A stretch of 26,693 nt of DNA, taken from an uncultured Lachnospiraceae bacterium. GTDB lineage: Bacteria > Bacillota > Clostridia > Lachnospirales > Lachnospiraceae. Positions 1 through 8,042 of the stretch are shown piece by piece. Position numbers and translations under genes: made by a program. The notes under the pieces are model-generated. The model made no database searches. It had not been told where the DNA came from and saw only the letters and a program-made list of their open reading frames with translations. Every line of letters starts with the position of its first letter. Position 1 is the stretch's first letter. The stretch spans positions 1 to 26,693 of the forward strand of contig CAJUOE010000096.1 in assembly GCA_910587895.1 (NCBI GenBank). The letters are read 5' to 3'.

Positions 1-189
1 CCATTCGATCTTCCATGTAGAGTCGACATTCCAGATGTTGGCTACAACCGCTTCGGGATGCTGGCGCGAGCGGCCGCGGGGATAAATCTCGAACTGATAG
101 CTCCTGTCTCGGCCGAGCACTTTGTAGTACCAGTCGATCTTGTCGCCGTCGATTTCATAGATATAGTAACCGCCGGGGGTGCCGTCCAT
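1..189 (-). CDS. C-terminal fragment of a calcineurin-like phosphoesterase, probably foreign (chimeric end)
   Basis: Read on the minus strand from 189 to 1, one frame stays open for 63 codons, from MDGTPGGYYIYEIDG through IDWYYK and VANIWNVD to STWKIEW. This resembles the C-terminal domain found after metallophosphatase domains in Bacteroidota calcineurin-like phosphoesterases (motifs of the kind DGTPxGY, WYYK, VNVWNxDxxWKVEW). The frame differs from that of the ABC-F gene it abuts, and the codons are richer in G and C than the neighbouring gene. No start or stop lies in the window, so it is an internal fragment. I infer that it comes from another organism, joined by misassembly at about 187-195. 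The family call rests on motif memory only. Confidence 0.6.
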   Translation of the reverse strand, partial: MDGTPGGYYIYEIDGDKIDWYYKVLGRDRSYQFEIYPRGRSRQHPEAVVANIWNVDSTWKIEW

Positions 190-835
190 GGCAGACAATG
201 ACGACCGCGCCTTTGTAATTCAGCAGAAATGTCTCCAGCCAGGTAATGGAGCCGATATCCAGATGGTTCGTCGGCTCATCCAGAAGAATCACATCCGGTT
301 TCGTCACCAAAAGCTTTCCCAGGCAGACTCTGGTACGCTGACCGCCGGACAACGCCTGCATGTTCTTACTAAATTCCTCCTCGGTAAATCCCAGTCCCTT
401 TAAAACGCCTGTGATCTCACTCTTATAAGAAGAGCCCCCAAGCCGCTCAAACTCCAGATTGAGGCGGTTATAACTCTCCATAAAGCTTTCCAGCTCCCCG
501 CCTCCCAGGCTGCTCATTTTCTGCTCCATGGAAATCAGTGTTTCCTGCATGGAAATCAGTTCTTCCTTCGCAGAAAGAACCTCCTCATAAATTGTCCTGT
601 TTCCTTCTATATCAGGATTCTGAGGCAGATAGCCAATGGTCCTGTTCTTTGCAAGGATCACCTGTCCCTGATCCGCCTCAAGCTCTCTCATAATAATCCG
701 AAGCAGGGTTGTCTTCCCTGCTCCGTTAATTCCTACAATCGCCGCCTTTTCATTTTCCTCAATATGAAAAGACGCATGTTGTATGATTTCATCTGTGCCA
801 AAAGCTTTGCAGATATCCTGGCATGTTAAAATCAT
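155..835 (-). CDS. ABC-F family ATP-binding protein, N-terminal half only, 3' end cut by chimeric junction
   Basis: Soluble ABC-F ATPases carry two nucleotide-binding domains, have no membrane part and act on the ribosome as translation or antibiotic-protection factors. The first domain is nearly complete here: Walker A GINGAGKT (residues 35-42), signature LSGGQ (162-166), Walker B VILLDEPTNHLD (from 182). The expected switch segment VSHDRYFLD reads VCHGRHPRRLLYL, so homology is lost after about residue 216 (base ~188) and the last ~11 codons to 155 are read-through of foreign DNA. The normal family length is 500-650 residues, so the second domain is missing. The start is ATG with GGAGGAGACT upstream. 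It sits 17 nt after icd and is probably the third gene of gntR-icd-abcF. Which ABC-F subfamily it belongs to cannot be decided from half a protein. Confidence 0.85.
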   Translation of the reverse strand: MILTCQDICKAFGTDEIIQHASFHIEENEKAAIVGINGAGKTTLLRIIMRELEADQGQVILAKNRTIGYLPQNPDIEGNRTIYEEVLSAKEELISMQETLISMEQKMSSLGGGELESFMESYNRLNLEFERLGGSSYKSEITGVLKGLGFTEEEFSKNMQALSGGQRTRVCLGKLLVTKPDVILLDEPTNHLDIGSITWLETFLLNYKGAVVIVCHGRHPRRLLYL

Positions 836-852
836 AGTCTCCTCCGTTCTGC

Positions 853-2061
853 TTACAGCATTCCTTCCAATGTCTCGCGGATTGCCTTGATAAATCCCTC
901 GCTGTTCAATACTGTGGGGTTGTCCAATGTCGTAATCAGTGCAAGGTCTTTCGTCATCTTTCCGGACTCAATCGTAGACAGGCATGCCCGCTCCAGCTTA
1001 TCCGCAAACTCTGAAAGCGCTGGTATGTTGTCAAGCTCTCCACGTTTCTTAAGCGCGCCGGTCCATGCGAAAATGGTCGCCACGGAATTCGTGGACGTCT
1101 CCTCGCCTTTTAAATGTTTGTAGTAATGGCGCTGTACGGTTCCGTGCGCCGCCTCATATTCATAATAACCTTCCGGTGATACCAGCACAGAGGTCATCAT
1201 GGCAAGGGAACCGAATGCGGAGCTCACCATGTCGCTCATGACGTCTCCGTCGTAATTTTTACATGCCCAGATAAATCCGCCTTCCGCTTTCATGATTCTT
1301 GCAACCGCATCATCAATCAGCGTGTAAAAATACTCAATGCCGGCCGCTTTGAATTTATCGTCGTATTCCCTGTCATAGATTTCCTGGAAGATATCTTTAA
1401 ACGTATGGTCATATTTCTTGGATATCGTGTCCTTGGTTGCAAACCACAAATCCTGTTTTGTGTCCAGCGCATAATTAAAACAGCTCTTTGCAAAACTCTC
1501 AATAGAGTCGTTTAAGTTATGCTGCCCCTGAATGATTCCCGCGCCCGTGAAATTGTGAATTAATTCCCGCGTCTCGCTTCCATCCTCTGCCGTATATACG
1601 AGCTCGCATTTTCCCGCGCCCGGGATCTTCATCTCGCTTGCCTTATACACGTCGCCGTAAGCATGACGTGCAATCGTAATCGGTTTCTTCCAGTTCTTCA
1701 CACAAGGCTCAATGCCCCTGACCGTAATCGGCGTGCGGAACACCGTTCCATCTAAAATCGCACGGATGGTTCCGTTGGGGCTTTTCCACATTTCCTTCAA
1801 ATCATATTCCGTCATGCGCGCCGCATTCGGCGTAATCGTTGCACATTTCACGGCAACGCCATATTTTTTGGTGGCGTTCGCTGAATCGAATGTCACCTGG
1901 TCATCCGTCTCGTTCCGGTATTCCAGTCCCAGGTCATAGTATTCTGTCTTTAAATCAATGAATGGCAAAAGCAATTCATCCTTGATCATCTTCCAGAGAA
2001 TCCGGGTCATTTCATCTCCGTCCATCTCCACCAAAGGGGTTGTCATTTTAATTTTCTCCAT
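853..2061 (-). CDS. icd: NADP-dependent isocitrate dehydrogenase (eukaryotic-type, homodimeric)
   Basis: Cytosolic enzyme that oxidatively decarboxylates isocitrate to 2-oxoglutarate with NADP+, feeding glutamate synthesis and NADPH supply. At 402 residues it matches the family that includes human IDH1 rather than the E. coli Icd type. The visible family landmarks are MDGDEMTRI, KCATITP, WKSPNGTIR, the substrate Arg in ARHAYGD, the metal-binding Asp residues in LIDDAVA and NYDGDVMSD, EAAHGTVQRHY and STNSVATIFAW. The start ATG has GGAGG eight bases upstream and lies 14 nt inside the end of the upstream gntR gene, so the two are co-translated. A second Met at codon 6 has no ribosome binding site. 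Regulation by the GntR protein from the promoter near 2,800 is inferred. Intact and full length. Confidence 0.93.
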   Translation of the reverse strand: MEKIKMTTPLVEMDGDEMTRILWKMIKDELLLPFIDLKTEYYDLGLEYRNETDDQVTFDSANATKKYGVAVKCATITPNAARMTEYDLKEMWKSPNGTIRAILDGTVFRTPITVRGIEPCVKNWKKPITIARHAYGDVYKASEMKIPGAGKCELVYTAEDGSETRELIHNFTGAGIIQGQHNLNDSIESFAKSCFNYALDTKQDLWFATKDTISKKYDHTFKDIFQEIYDREYDDKFKAAGIEYFYTLIDDAVARIMKAEGGFIWACKNYDGDVMSDMVSSAFGSLAMMTSVLVSPEGYYEYEAAHGTVQRHYYKHLKGEETSTNSVATIFAWTGALKKRGELDNIPALSEFADKLERACLSTIESGKMTKDLALITTLDNPTVLNSEGFIKAIRETLEGML

Positions 2062-2728
2062 CTTTCTGTCCTCCTGTTAAATTCTCCCATCCATAGGAAT
2101 CTATCTTCCTGATTGTATTGGTGATATGCATTGTGGCTGCATACTCCGCCTTCTCCTCATCCTTCTCCTTAATGGCGTCCAGAATCTGCTGATGTCCCTC
2201 GACTGCCGCCGATGCATTTCCTGGATCGGAAAAAAGAAAATTGCGCACGCGCTCCAGATAGAGGTAGTAATTTTGCAGAATTCGTTGCAGCATCCTGCCG
2301 CCGCTTAACTCATACAAAATCTCATGAAATTTGCCACTCAGCTCTATCAGCTGTTTTTGATGTCCTTTTTCCAGATGGAACCTCGCCAGATATAAAACCT
2401 CTTCCAATGCTTCCAGCGTATCCTTCGTCACTCTTTGCGCTGCGCGCCTGGCGCAGAGCCCTTCCAGGGCCGCACGGATTTCATAAATATCTTTCATATC
2501 CTGTGTCGAGACCCCAAGGACATAAGTCCCCTTGTTGGGGATAATTGTGACAAGTTCCTCACGCTCCAACTGGCGCAATGCCTCCCGGACAGGCGTCCTG
2601 CTGACCCCTATCTCAGACGCAATCTGAAGTTCCTTCAGCTCCTCATCCCTGTCATACTTTCCGGTTATGATATCCTGCCGGATCTTCTGAAATATTTTCT
2701 GTCCTAATAAGAAGTTTACCTCACTCAA
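2048..2728 (-). CDS. GntR-family transcriptional regulator (FadR/FCD subfamily)
   Basis: DNA-binding regulator of 226 residues. An N-terminal winged helix (about 10-75) carries the hallmark VSRTPVREALRQLE and a beta wing, IIPNKGTYV. A helical FCD ligand-binding domain follows, starting at DIYEIRAALEGLCARRA, with His residues in FHEIL and at the end (MHITNTIRKI), as in metal-dependent FCD sensors of organic acids. The start is TTG: AAGGAGG lies six bases upstream, and the only nearby ATG is in a frame that stops after two codons. It overlaps icd by 14 nt, so the ligand may be a TCA-linked acid (inference). A perfect 14-bp palindrome in its own promoter suggests autoregulation. Confidence 0.92.
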   Translation of the reverse strand: MSEVNFLLGQKIFQKIRQDIITGKYDRDEELKELQIASEIGVSRTPVREALRQLEREELVTIIPNKGTYVLGVSTQDMKDIYEIRAALEGLCARRAAQRVTKDTLEALEEVLYLARFHLEKGHQKQLIELSGKFHEILYELSGGRMLQRILQNYYLYLERVRNFLFSDPGNASAAVEGHQQILDAIKEKDEEKAEYAATMHITNTIRKIDSYGWENLTGGQKDGEN

Positions 2729-2782
2729 GACATCCCTCCTTCTCGGCTACATGCTTTTTCTTTTTGCACCCATACTAAAAAT

Positions 2783-2796
2783 AATTGTATACAATT
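2783..2796. promoter_or_regulatory. Perfect 14-bp palindrome, likely GntR operator
   Basis: AATTGTATACAATT is an exact palindrome located 55 bases upstream of the gntR start. Short palindromes with a TTGTATACAA core are typical binding sites of FCD-type GntR regulators. It overlaps the predicted -10 box, so binding should block transcription. Assignment to this protein is inferred from position and family. Confidence 0.7.
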
Positions 2797-2813
2797 GTAC
2801 TTTTCCTTGTCAA
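2784..2813 (-). promoter_or_regulatory. Sigma-A-type promoter of gntR-icd-abcF
   Basis: On the minus strand, TTGACA (2813-2808) is followed after 18 bases by TACAAT (2789-2784). The -35 overlaps the stop codon of the upstream transglutaminase gene. No terminator separates the two, so read-through from the large upstream operon is also possible. Confidence 0.7.
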
Positions 2814-5329
2814 GAGTAAATTTTCACCCACTTCACATACCATCTCCTGAAACGCCTTCCTTTTACAAGTTCCTGCTCCACCTGCCGGTATAAAAGACAG
2901 ATATTCTGATACTCATCTTCCGTAACGCCGTGCTCTGAAAATCTCGCTTTCCGGAAGGTGATGAATGCCTGCTGCCAGTCTTTGTCGGGAAGTTCTTTCT
3001 GTAACATCATGCCATACCTCTCATCATCCATCTCGGGGGTTTGTTTCTGCCCCAGGAGACGCAGCATCTTTCCCAGTTCCTTTCCAATCTCACAGACTGC
3101 TTTCGTGCGGTTCTTTTGGGTAAATTTCCGCTTTCTCTGATTTAATACCCGCTTTCTGCGCAGCTGTAAAATAAGGCCTGTACACAGCATGAGTAAAGCT
3201 GCGCTGCCGACGGGAATCCAAACCTTGCGGTATTGATAAAAAAATCCCGCCATCCCATCCGGCTGTTTTGGTTTTTGGGGCTGTTTGCTGTTGCCCGTCT
3301 GTTTCTTCTGCTCATTCTCCTGCGGTCTGCGCTCCGGCTGTTTTGGTTCCTGCTTTTTGTCCGCATGAAACCTTTCGTACTCTCTGTCTTTCTGTGCCAG
3401 TGCCTTAGCAAGATCCTGATCCTCCTCCATATTGTCCAGAAGCTCCCTGTATTCCGGCGGCGTCGTCTCAACCGGACAGAACCCAAGGTTTTCATAAAAG
3501 ACTTCTGACCACGCATGAGCCCGCTCATCCGTAACGACCGCTGTCCACGTGCCGTCCTCGTTTTTGGTAAAATCCGACGGCAGGACCAGGTAGCCGCTGG
3601 CATATCTCGCCGGGATGCCATTCATCCGAAAAAGGAGCGTGGCCGCAGAGGCAAAATGCGCGCAATAGCCCTTATGCTGTTCAAACATGAAATACTCTAC
3701 GCCATCCCTGCCATCCGGAATTTCTTCCAGATCCAGGCTGTAGCGGTTATTCTCCCATAATGGTTCCAGAACCAATCGGTTGATATTATGTGTTTTCTCC
3801 GTGACTTCTCCGGTAAAGAACCCCATCTCCTCTTCCGTTAAAACTTCAAGCATCTGGGTATATTCCCACGCATCTCCTCCCAGCGCATCCAATTTCGCGC
3901 AAAGGCTCTCATATATTTCTTCAAACGTTTTTTTCTCCCGTCTCTGTTTCTTTGCGTAAGCGCGCAGCTGTTCCAATCCTTCTTCCGGCAATTTCGTATA
4001 AATCCGCTTGGCATAGTTTTTGTAACTGTTCCAGACAATCAGCTTTTGCATCATGTTGGCGTCCAGAGAATATCCGTCCAGATACACCATGTCTGAGTCG
4101 GACAATTCTCTCTCATGCAGATTTAAAAGAGTATCCCACTCAAACCGGGAGGATTTCGTGGGCGGGCAGATTCCATCCGCCTGCAGCTCAACCCCTTCCG
4201 GAATCGTTGAATAGTATGGCAGCAGCGTGTACTGCCTGAGTTGTCGTTTCATCTGAATGGATACATGTTTCTCCCGTCCAATTGGCACCCACCAGTATGT
4301 GGGGTCACTTGTCACTTCATAAGGGAAATTCTGGACAATTTTGCCATACGTCTTTTCATCGCCGCCCCTTGGCTGCGCCCAATCCGAAAATTCCTGTCTG
4401 GAAATACGCTGCCAGGTACCATCCTCATACGCTCCACCCACAAAGCCGCGCAGATATACGGGACTGGAAATCGGATAATCGACCGTAATCTCCAGTATTT
4501 CTTTGCCTGTGTACTCCGGCGCTTCATTGCTCAACGTGTATTTGCGCTGCTGCCCATAGGTAAACAGCGAGCTATCCAGCACTTTTTCCATCACATCTAT
4601 CATCCGGTCTTCGAACGCCATCTGTTTCTCATACCAGGTTTCATTCCATGCACGCGTTTTCGTCCAGACCATTTCATTGCTGACAAGCAGGGATGGCACT
4701 GCAATGCTCACTGCCAGAAACACGCCTGGCAGAAAATTCCCACGCTCCCTGATATCGAAAATTTCTACCAGTAATCCCGCAAACAGTAAGAGGATTCCCC
4801 AGGACGAAATTCTTACGCCCAAGGAAAGCCCTGCCGCCATGACAAGCACCGGTATCACCGCCCCCGCCAGAACATGATGTTTTCGGTTTCGGCTCACGAT
4901 AAGGAACAGCCCTTCGAGAACGCCGAGCATTACGCCCAGAAACAGGACAATCAGGCTGGCATAATCTTCTTTCTCCTCCAGATAAAACAGAAGATAATCC
5001 GTTCGATACTCGGCATTTATCAATGCCAGTGCATGGTTTAAAAACTGTTTCCCACCTGTCAGAAGAATCTCGAAATATTGGACGCAGACAAACGTCAGCG
5101 CGCCTGCAAAAATCAGGCCAAGGGACAACGCCCACCATTTGCCAAGCCCGGCCGTTTCCACATAAACTGCCAGCAGCGCCGCCGTCACAAGGCGCACTTG
5201 CCAGGAAACCGGAATTCCAAACGTGCTTTCCAGACAGAGCGACAGGCCGCATACGAGCAAAAACAGGCAGAACGCTCCCTGCAGCTTTCTTAAGATTTCC
5301 ATGCTCTTATTTCCGGTTCTCTTATTCAT
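2810..5329 (-). CDS. TgpA-like membrane transglutaminase-domain protein
   Basis: A large membrane protein of 839 residues. The N-terminal ~220 residues form several hydrophobic helices (for example 17-33, 64-86, 122-142, 152-190, 200-218). A long extracytoplasmic part follows, containing a transglutaminase-like core: Cys556 in GYCAHFASA, His605 in DERAHAWSEVF, and Glu621 in PVETTP where many relatives have Asp. Next come a Gln/Lys/Pro-rich linker (about 655-700), one membrane helix (703-723) and a basic cytoplasmic tail of about 115 residues. This layout matches bacterial TgpA/YebA-type proteins, whose substrates are mostly unknown. It lies directly after moxR and the DUF58 gene, its usual partners. 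The start ATG has AAGG eight bases upstream. The catalytic role is inferred from the triad. Confidence 0.88.
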   Translation of the reverse strand: MNKRTGNKSMEILRKLQGAFCLFLLVCGLSLCLESTFGIPVSWQVRLVTAALLAVYVETAGLGKWWALSLGLIFAGALTFVCVQYFEILLTGGKQFLNHALALINAEYRTDYLLFYLEEKEDYASLIVLFLGVMLGVLEGLFLIVSRNRKHHVLAGAVIPVLVMAAGLSLGVRISSWGILLLFAGLLVEIFDIRERGNFLPGVFLAVSIAVPSLLVSNEMVWTKTRAWNETWYEKQMAFEDRMIDVMEKVLDSSLFTYGQQRKYTLSNEAPEYTGKEILEITVDYPISSPVYLRGFVGGAYEDGTWQRISRQEFSDWAQPRGGDEKTYGKIVQNFPYEVTSDPTYWWVPIGREKHVSIQMKRQLRQYTLLPYYSTIPEGVELQADGICPPTKSSRFEWDTLLNLHERELSDSDMVYLDGYSLDANMMQKLIVWNSYKNYAKRIYTKLPEEGLEQLRAYAKKQRREKKTFEEIYESLCAKLDALGGDAWEYTQMLEVLTEEEMGFFTGEVTEKTHNINRLVLEPLWENNRYSLDLEEIPDGRDGVEYFMFEQHKGYCAHFASAATLLFRMNGIPARYASGYLVLPSDFTKNEDGTWTAVVTDERAHAWSEVFYENLGFCPVETTPPEYRELLDNMEEDQDLAKALAQKDREYERFHADKKQEPKQPERRPQENEQKKQTGNSKQPQKPKQPDGMAGFFYQYRKVWIPVGSAALLMLCTGLILQLRRKRVLNQRKRKFTQKNRTKAVCEIGKELGKMLRLLGQKQTPEMDDERYGMMLQKELPDKDWQQAFITFRKARFSEHGVTEDEYQNICLLYRQVEQELVKGRRFRRWYVKWVKIYS

Positions 5330-5345
5330 AATAATGCCTTTCCAT

Positions 5346-6437
5346 CTATAACGACAATTCCAGTTCCGTCAAATGCTTCTTTGCCTGCCCCGGTATTATT
5401 TTGTCTGCCAGCTTATCATTACAGATAAGTTCCAGCTCCTGGTTCAATACAAGCCGTGTGGCATACATCTCTCCCAAAAAAGCCTCCGCATACGCGCGGG
5501 AATCTACTCCTTTTACCATATTGAGCGGAGAAATCTCACACCAGAAATCCAGAAGATCCTCGACCTTGCGGATAGCTTTCCTGCACAGCATATCCCCGTA
5601 TTTTCTGTCCTTCCACACCAGATAAAAGGCGCATTCCTGCTCCAACAGCTCCTGCGTGATGCTGTGAATCACTTCCCAGTAAGTGCGCTGCCCTTCTTTT
5701 TTCATTGCAGACAGCTGTGCATCCAAAAAAATCACAATATTGCACCCCATCGGCATTCCAAGCTCCGCCACAATCAGGTTGTCATTTTTGGCTGAGAGCT
5801 TCCAGTGAATCCGGTTCATCCGGTCGCCCTTTTGATACTCGCGCAGTTTCAATGTCTCGGAAGGGTCGTCCCCACTGAGCTGCGGATGATACTGCTCCCC
5901 ATCCGACAAAAACATGCGCGTGCGAATTCCCACCTTAATATTCGTCTCATACACGGCTGGAAAAACCATCACCTGTTTCTGCTCTTTTTCCCTCAGTGGC
6001 AGAAACCAGAAATTTGTCCACTCAAAACAGCGAATATACTTACACTTGGCCTGCCACATGCCAAATTCCGGCTCGCGGATTGTTCCGATCAGTTCCGTGA
6101 CATCCTCAGAAGGGATCCTGCCGCTGACCTTTAACCATTTGCTTTTTCCTGTCGCTGTGTTCTTTACCTCAATCTTGGCCTGAACCCGGGGCAGCCAGAA
6201 ACCGGTGGGATTTTCCACACGGATCCCCGCCTGGTAGTCTCCGGTATGTTCGATTGGATAAGATAAAAATATCAGCTCTGTTTTCAGCTTTCGTTTTACA
6301 TAAAGCAACAGGCACAGAAACAGGAGCGGTAGCAAAACCGCCGCTCCGCAGACAACAAATAATCCTTTGCTCCGATATAAAACTGCCAGATAAAAAATGC
6401 CCGCTGTCCCCAGCACATACAGTATCATTTTCCACAT
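5346..6437 (-). CDS. DUF58 domain-containing membrane protein
   Basis: Protein of 363 residues with two N-terminal hydrophobic helices (about 4-22 and 27-46) and then a soluble region. The DUF58 hallmark is clear: GDDPSETLKLREYQKGDRMN followed by RIHWKLSAKNDNLIVAE. The family has a von Willebrand A-like fold and accompanies MoxR ATPases and transglutaminases in a three-gene set thought to act in cell-envelope protein processing or assembly. Only 3 nt separate it from the moxR stop and 16 nt from the transglutaminase start, so all three are one transcript. Its biochemical function is not known. Confidence 0.9.
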   Translation of the reverse strand: MWKMILYVLGTAGIFYLAVLYRSKGLFVVCGAAVLLPLLFLCLLLYVKRKLKTELIFLSYPIEHTGDYQAGIRVENPTGFWLPRVQAKIEVKNTATGKSKWLKVSGRIPSEDVTELIGTIREPEFGMWQAKCKYIRCFEWTNFWFLPLREKEQKQVMVFPAVYETNIKVGIRTRMFLSDGEQYHPQLSGDDPSETLKLREYQKGDRMNRIHWKLSAKNDNLIVAELGMPMGCNIVIFLDAQLSAMKKEGQRTYWEVIHSITQELLEQECAFYLVWKDRKYGDMLCRKAIRKVEDLLDFWCEISPLNMVKGVDSRAYAEAFLGEMYATRLVLNQELELICNDKLADKIIPGQAKKHLTELELSL

Positions 6438-6440
6438 ATC

Positions 6441-7412
6441 TTACACCTGTCTGAGAATCTTCGGCGCCGGCGCCTGCCTTAAGATTTCCTCAAGAACCTG
6501 TCCCACATCTTTATGCGCTACGCGCGCCTTTGTGTTAAGGACAACCCTGTGTACACAGACATCCTCGAAAACTTCCCTGACGTCCTCCGGAATGACAAAG
6601 GAACGCTGATTTAAAAACGCCACCGCCTTTGCCATCTGAAGAACGTTCATTGTCCCCCTCGGACTGAGGCCCAGGTCAATCATCGGATGTTTCCTTGTCC
6701 TGTCCGCCAGATCCCCCACATACTGGTACAGTTCTTCCTGTACGAAAATATGATCCACCTCCCGCTGCATGGCGAGCAGTTCGTCTTTCGTAATCACAGG
6801 CCTCACTTCTTCACGACGCTGCATTCCCTTGAGAATATGAATCTCTTCCTCCATCTCGGGATAACCAAGTTTCAGACAGACCATAAAACGGTCAAGCTGT
6901 GCTTCCGGCAGCATCCAGGTTCCCGCGCTTCCAAACGGGTTCTGCGTTGCAATTACGATAAATGGTGCAGGAACCTCATGGGTGACGCCGTCCACCGTAA
7001 CTTTCTGCTCTTCCATGACCTCCAAAAGCGCAGACTGCGTCTTGGGGGAAGTCCGGTTAATCTCATCTGCCAAAAGCAGGTTGCACATCACGCTTCCCGG
7101 CTGATACTCGAATGTCCCGCTGTCTTTTCTGTACATGGAAAATCCAGTCAGATCCGAGGGCATGACGTCCGGCGTAAACTGCACGCGGTTCTGCGCCAGG
7201 GACATGGAATTTGCCAGCGCCACGGCGAGCGTTGTCTTGCCCACGCCCGGGATATCGTTCAGCAGAATATGTCCTCCTGCCAGAATTGCCGCTACCGCTT
7301 TCAGAATACAGTCGTCTTTGCCAATGACAGCCTTCTTCACTTCCTGGATGATTACGTTTGCGGACGCCTGATTTTGATTGTCTGGGTTCATGCTGTTGTT
7401 TTCCTTTTTCAT
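6441..7412 (-). CDS. MoxR-family AAA+ ATPase
   Basis: Cytoplasmic chaperone-like AAA+ ATPase of 323 residues. Walker A DIPGVGKT (about 53-60), Walker B LLLADEINRTSPKTQ (about 112-126), sensor-1 region VIATQNPFGSAGT and the helical lid with LSPRG are all present. MoxR proteins remodel or insert cofactors into partner proteins, often VWA-domain proteins, and the DUF58 gene next door is the expected partner. The start ATG overlaps the stop of V-ATPase subunit D by ATGA (7409-7412), so its translation is coupled to the ATPase operon and no separate promoter was seen. The first ~20 residues are polar and probably disordered. Confidence 0.93.
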   Translation of the reverse strand: MKKENNSMNPDNQNQASANVIIQEVKKAVIGKDDCILKAVAAILAGGHILLNDIPGVGKTTLAVALANSMSLAQNRVQFTPDVMPSDLTGFSMYRKDSGTFEYQPGSVMCNLLLADEINRTSPKTQSALLEVMEEQKVTVDGVTHEVPAPFIVIATQNPFGSAGTWMLPEAQLDRFMVCLKLGYPEMEEEIHILKGMQRREEVRPVITKDELLAMQREVDHIFVQEELYQYVGDLADRTRKHPMIDLGLSPRGTMNVLQMAKAVAFLNQRSFVIPEDVREVFEDVCVHRVVLNTKARVAHKDVGQVLEEILRQAPAPKILRQV

Positions 7413-8038
7413 GATTCTGCCTTCCTCTGTTTCATTCGCTTGATTACTTTCAGTCTTGTAAATTCCTCCCGCTCCTTCTCTTCTAAGGCTCCCTGTATCG
7501 TCTTAACCAGCGTTTTATATTTGGGAATTGTGATATTCTGAAGTGCATTGGCGCGTTTCTGCGTCTTTTTGATATTGTAGGCGAGACGGTAGGCGCTCGT
7601 TTCAATCTCTGCCAGGCGAATGGTAAGTTCCTTCACTTTCTGAAATTTTGCACATGCCTCGTCCAGGGACATCTTCGTCCCGAAAAAGGGATACGACGGC
7701 CCGGTCTCTTCTACGCGATATTCTACTTTGGGAATCTCCGTTCCCATGACGCTGCGCCGCTTGATGGCAATGGACTCCTCCACCGGCACGCTTTCACTGA
7801 GCATTTCCACCTCATGAATCCCCATCTGGATGTTTGCTTTCTGCAAGGCGAGGTAGGCGCTGGTAAATGTCTCGTCGATCTCCTTTTGGATATCCGTTGC
7901 CTTCTCAATCAAATCCATCAGTTCCCTGATTAAGATATTGCGTTTCTTATCCATCAGGTCATATCCCTGTTCGGACAGCGCAAGGGAATTCTTCGCCAGT
8001 ATCAGATTTCCTTTCGTTGGAAATGTATTTGGATCCAT
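7409..8038 (-). CDS. ntpD: V-type ATP synthase subunit D (central stalk)
   Basis: Central rotor-stalk subunit of 209 residues that links the catalytic head to the membrane rotor. The N-terminus (FPTKGNLILAKNSLALSEQG, then YDLMDKKRNILIREL) and the C-terminal coiled-coil helix (AYNIKKTQKRANALQNITIP, then LEEKEREEFTRLKVIKRMK) are typical of the family. It follows subunit B by 4 nt and overlaps moxR by 4 nt. It is the last ATPase gene of the operon. Length is normal. Confidence 0.95.
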   Translation of the reverse strand: MDPNTFPTKGNLILAKNSLALSEQGYDLMDKKRNILIRELMDLIEKATDIQKEIDETFTSAYLALQKANIQMGIHEVEMLSESVPVEESIAIKRRSVMGTEIPKVEYRVEETGPSYPFFGTKMSLDEACAKFQKVKELTIRLAEIETSAYRLAYNIKKTQKRANALQNITIPKYKTLVKTIQGALEEKEREEFTRLKVIKRMKQRKAES

Positions 8039-8042
8039 CCTC

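Noticed and set aside
155..835. A genuine short single-domain ABC protein with a novel C-terminus
   Set aside because: The last residues come from another gene's frame, and the break lies in the middle of the conserved H-loop.
6687..7541. 284-codon plus-strand reading frame opposite moxR
   Set aside because: It is antisense to a well-supported MoxR gene, has no ribosome binding site and shows no family motif.
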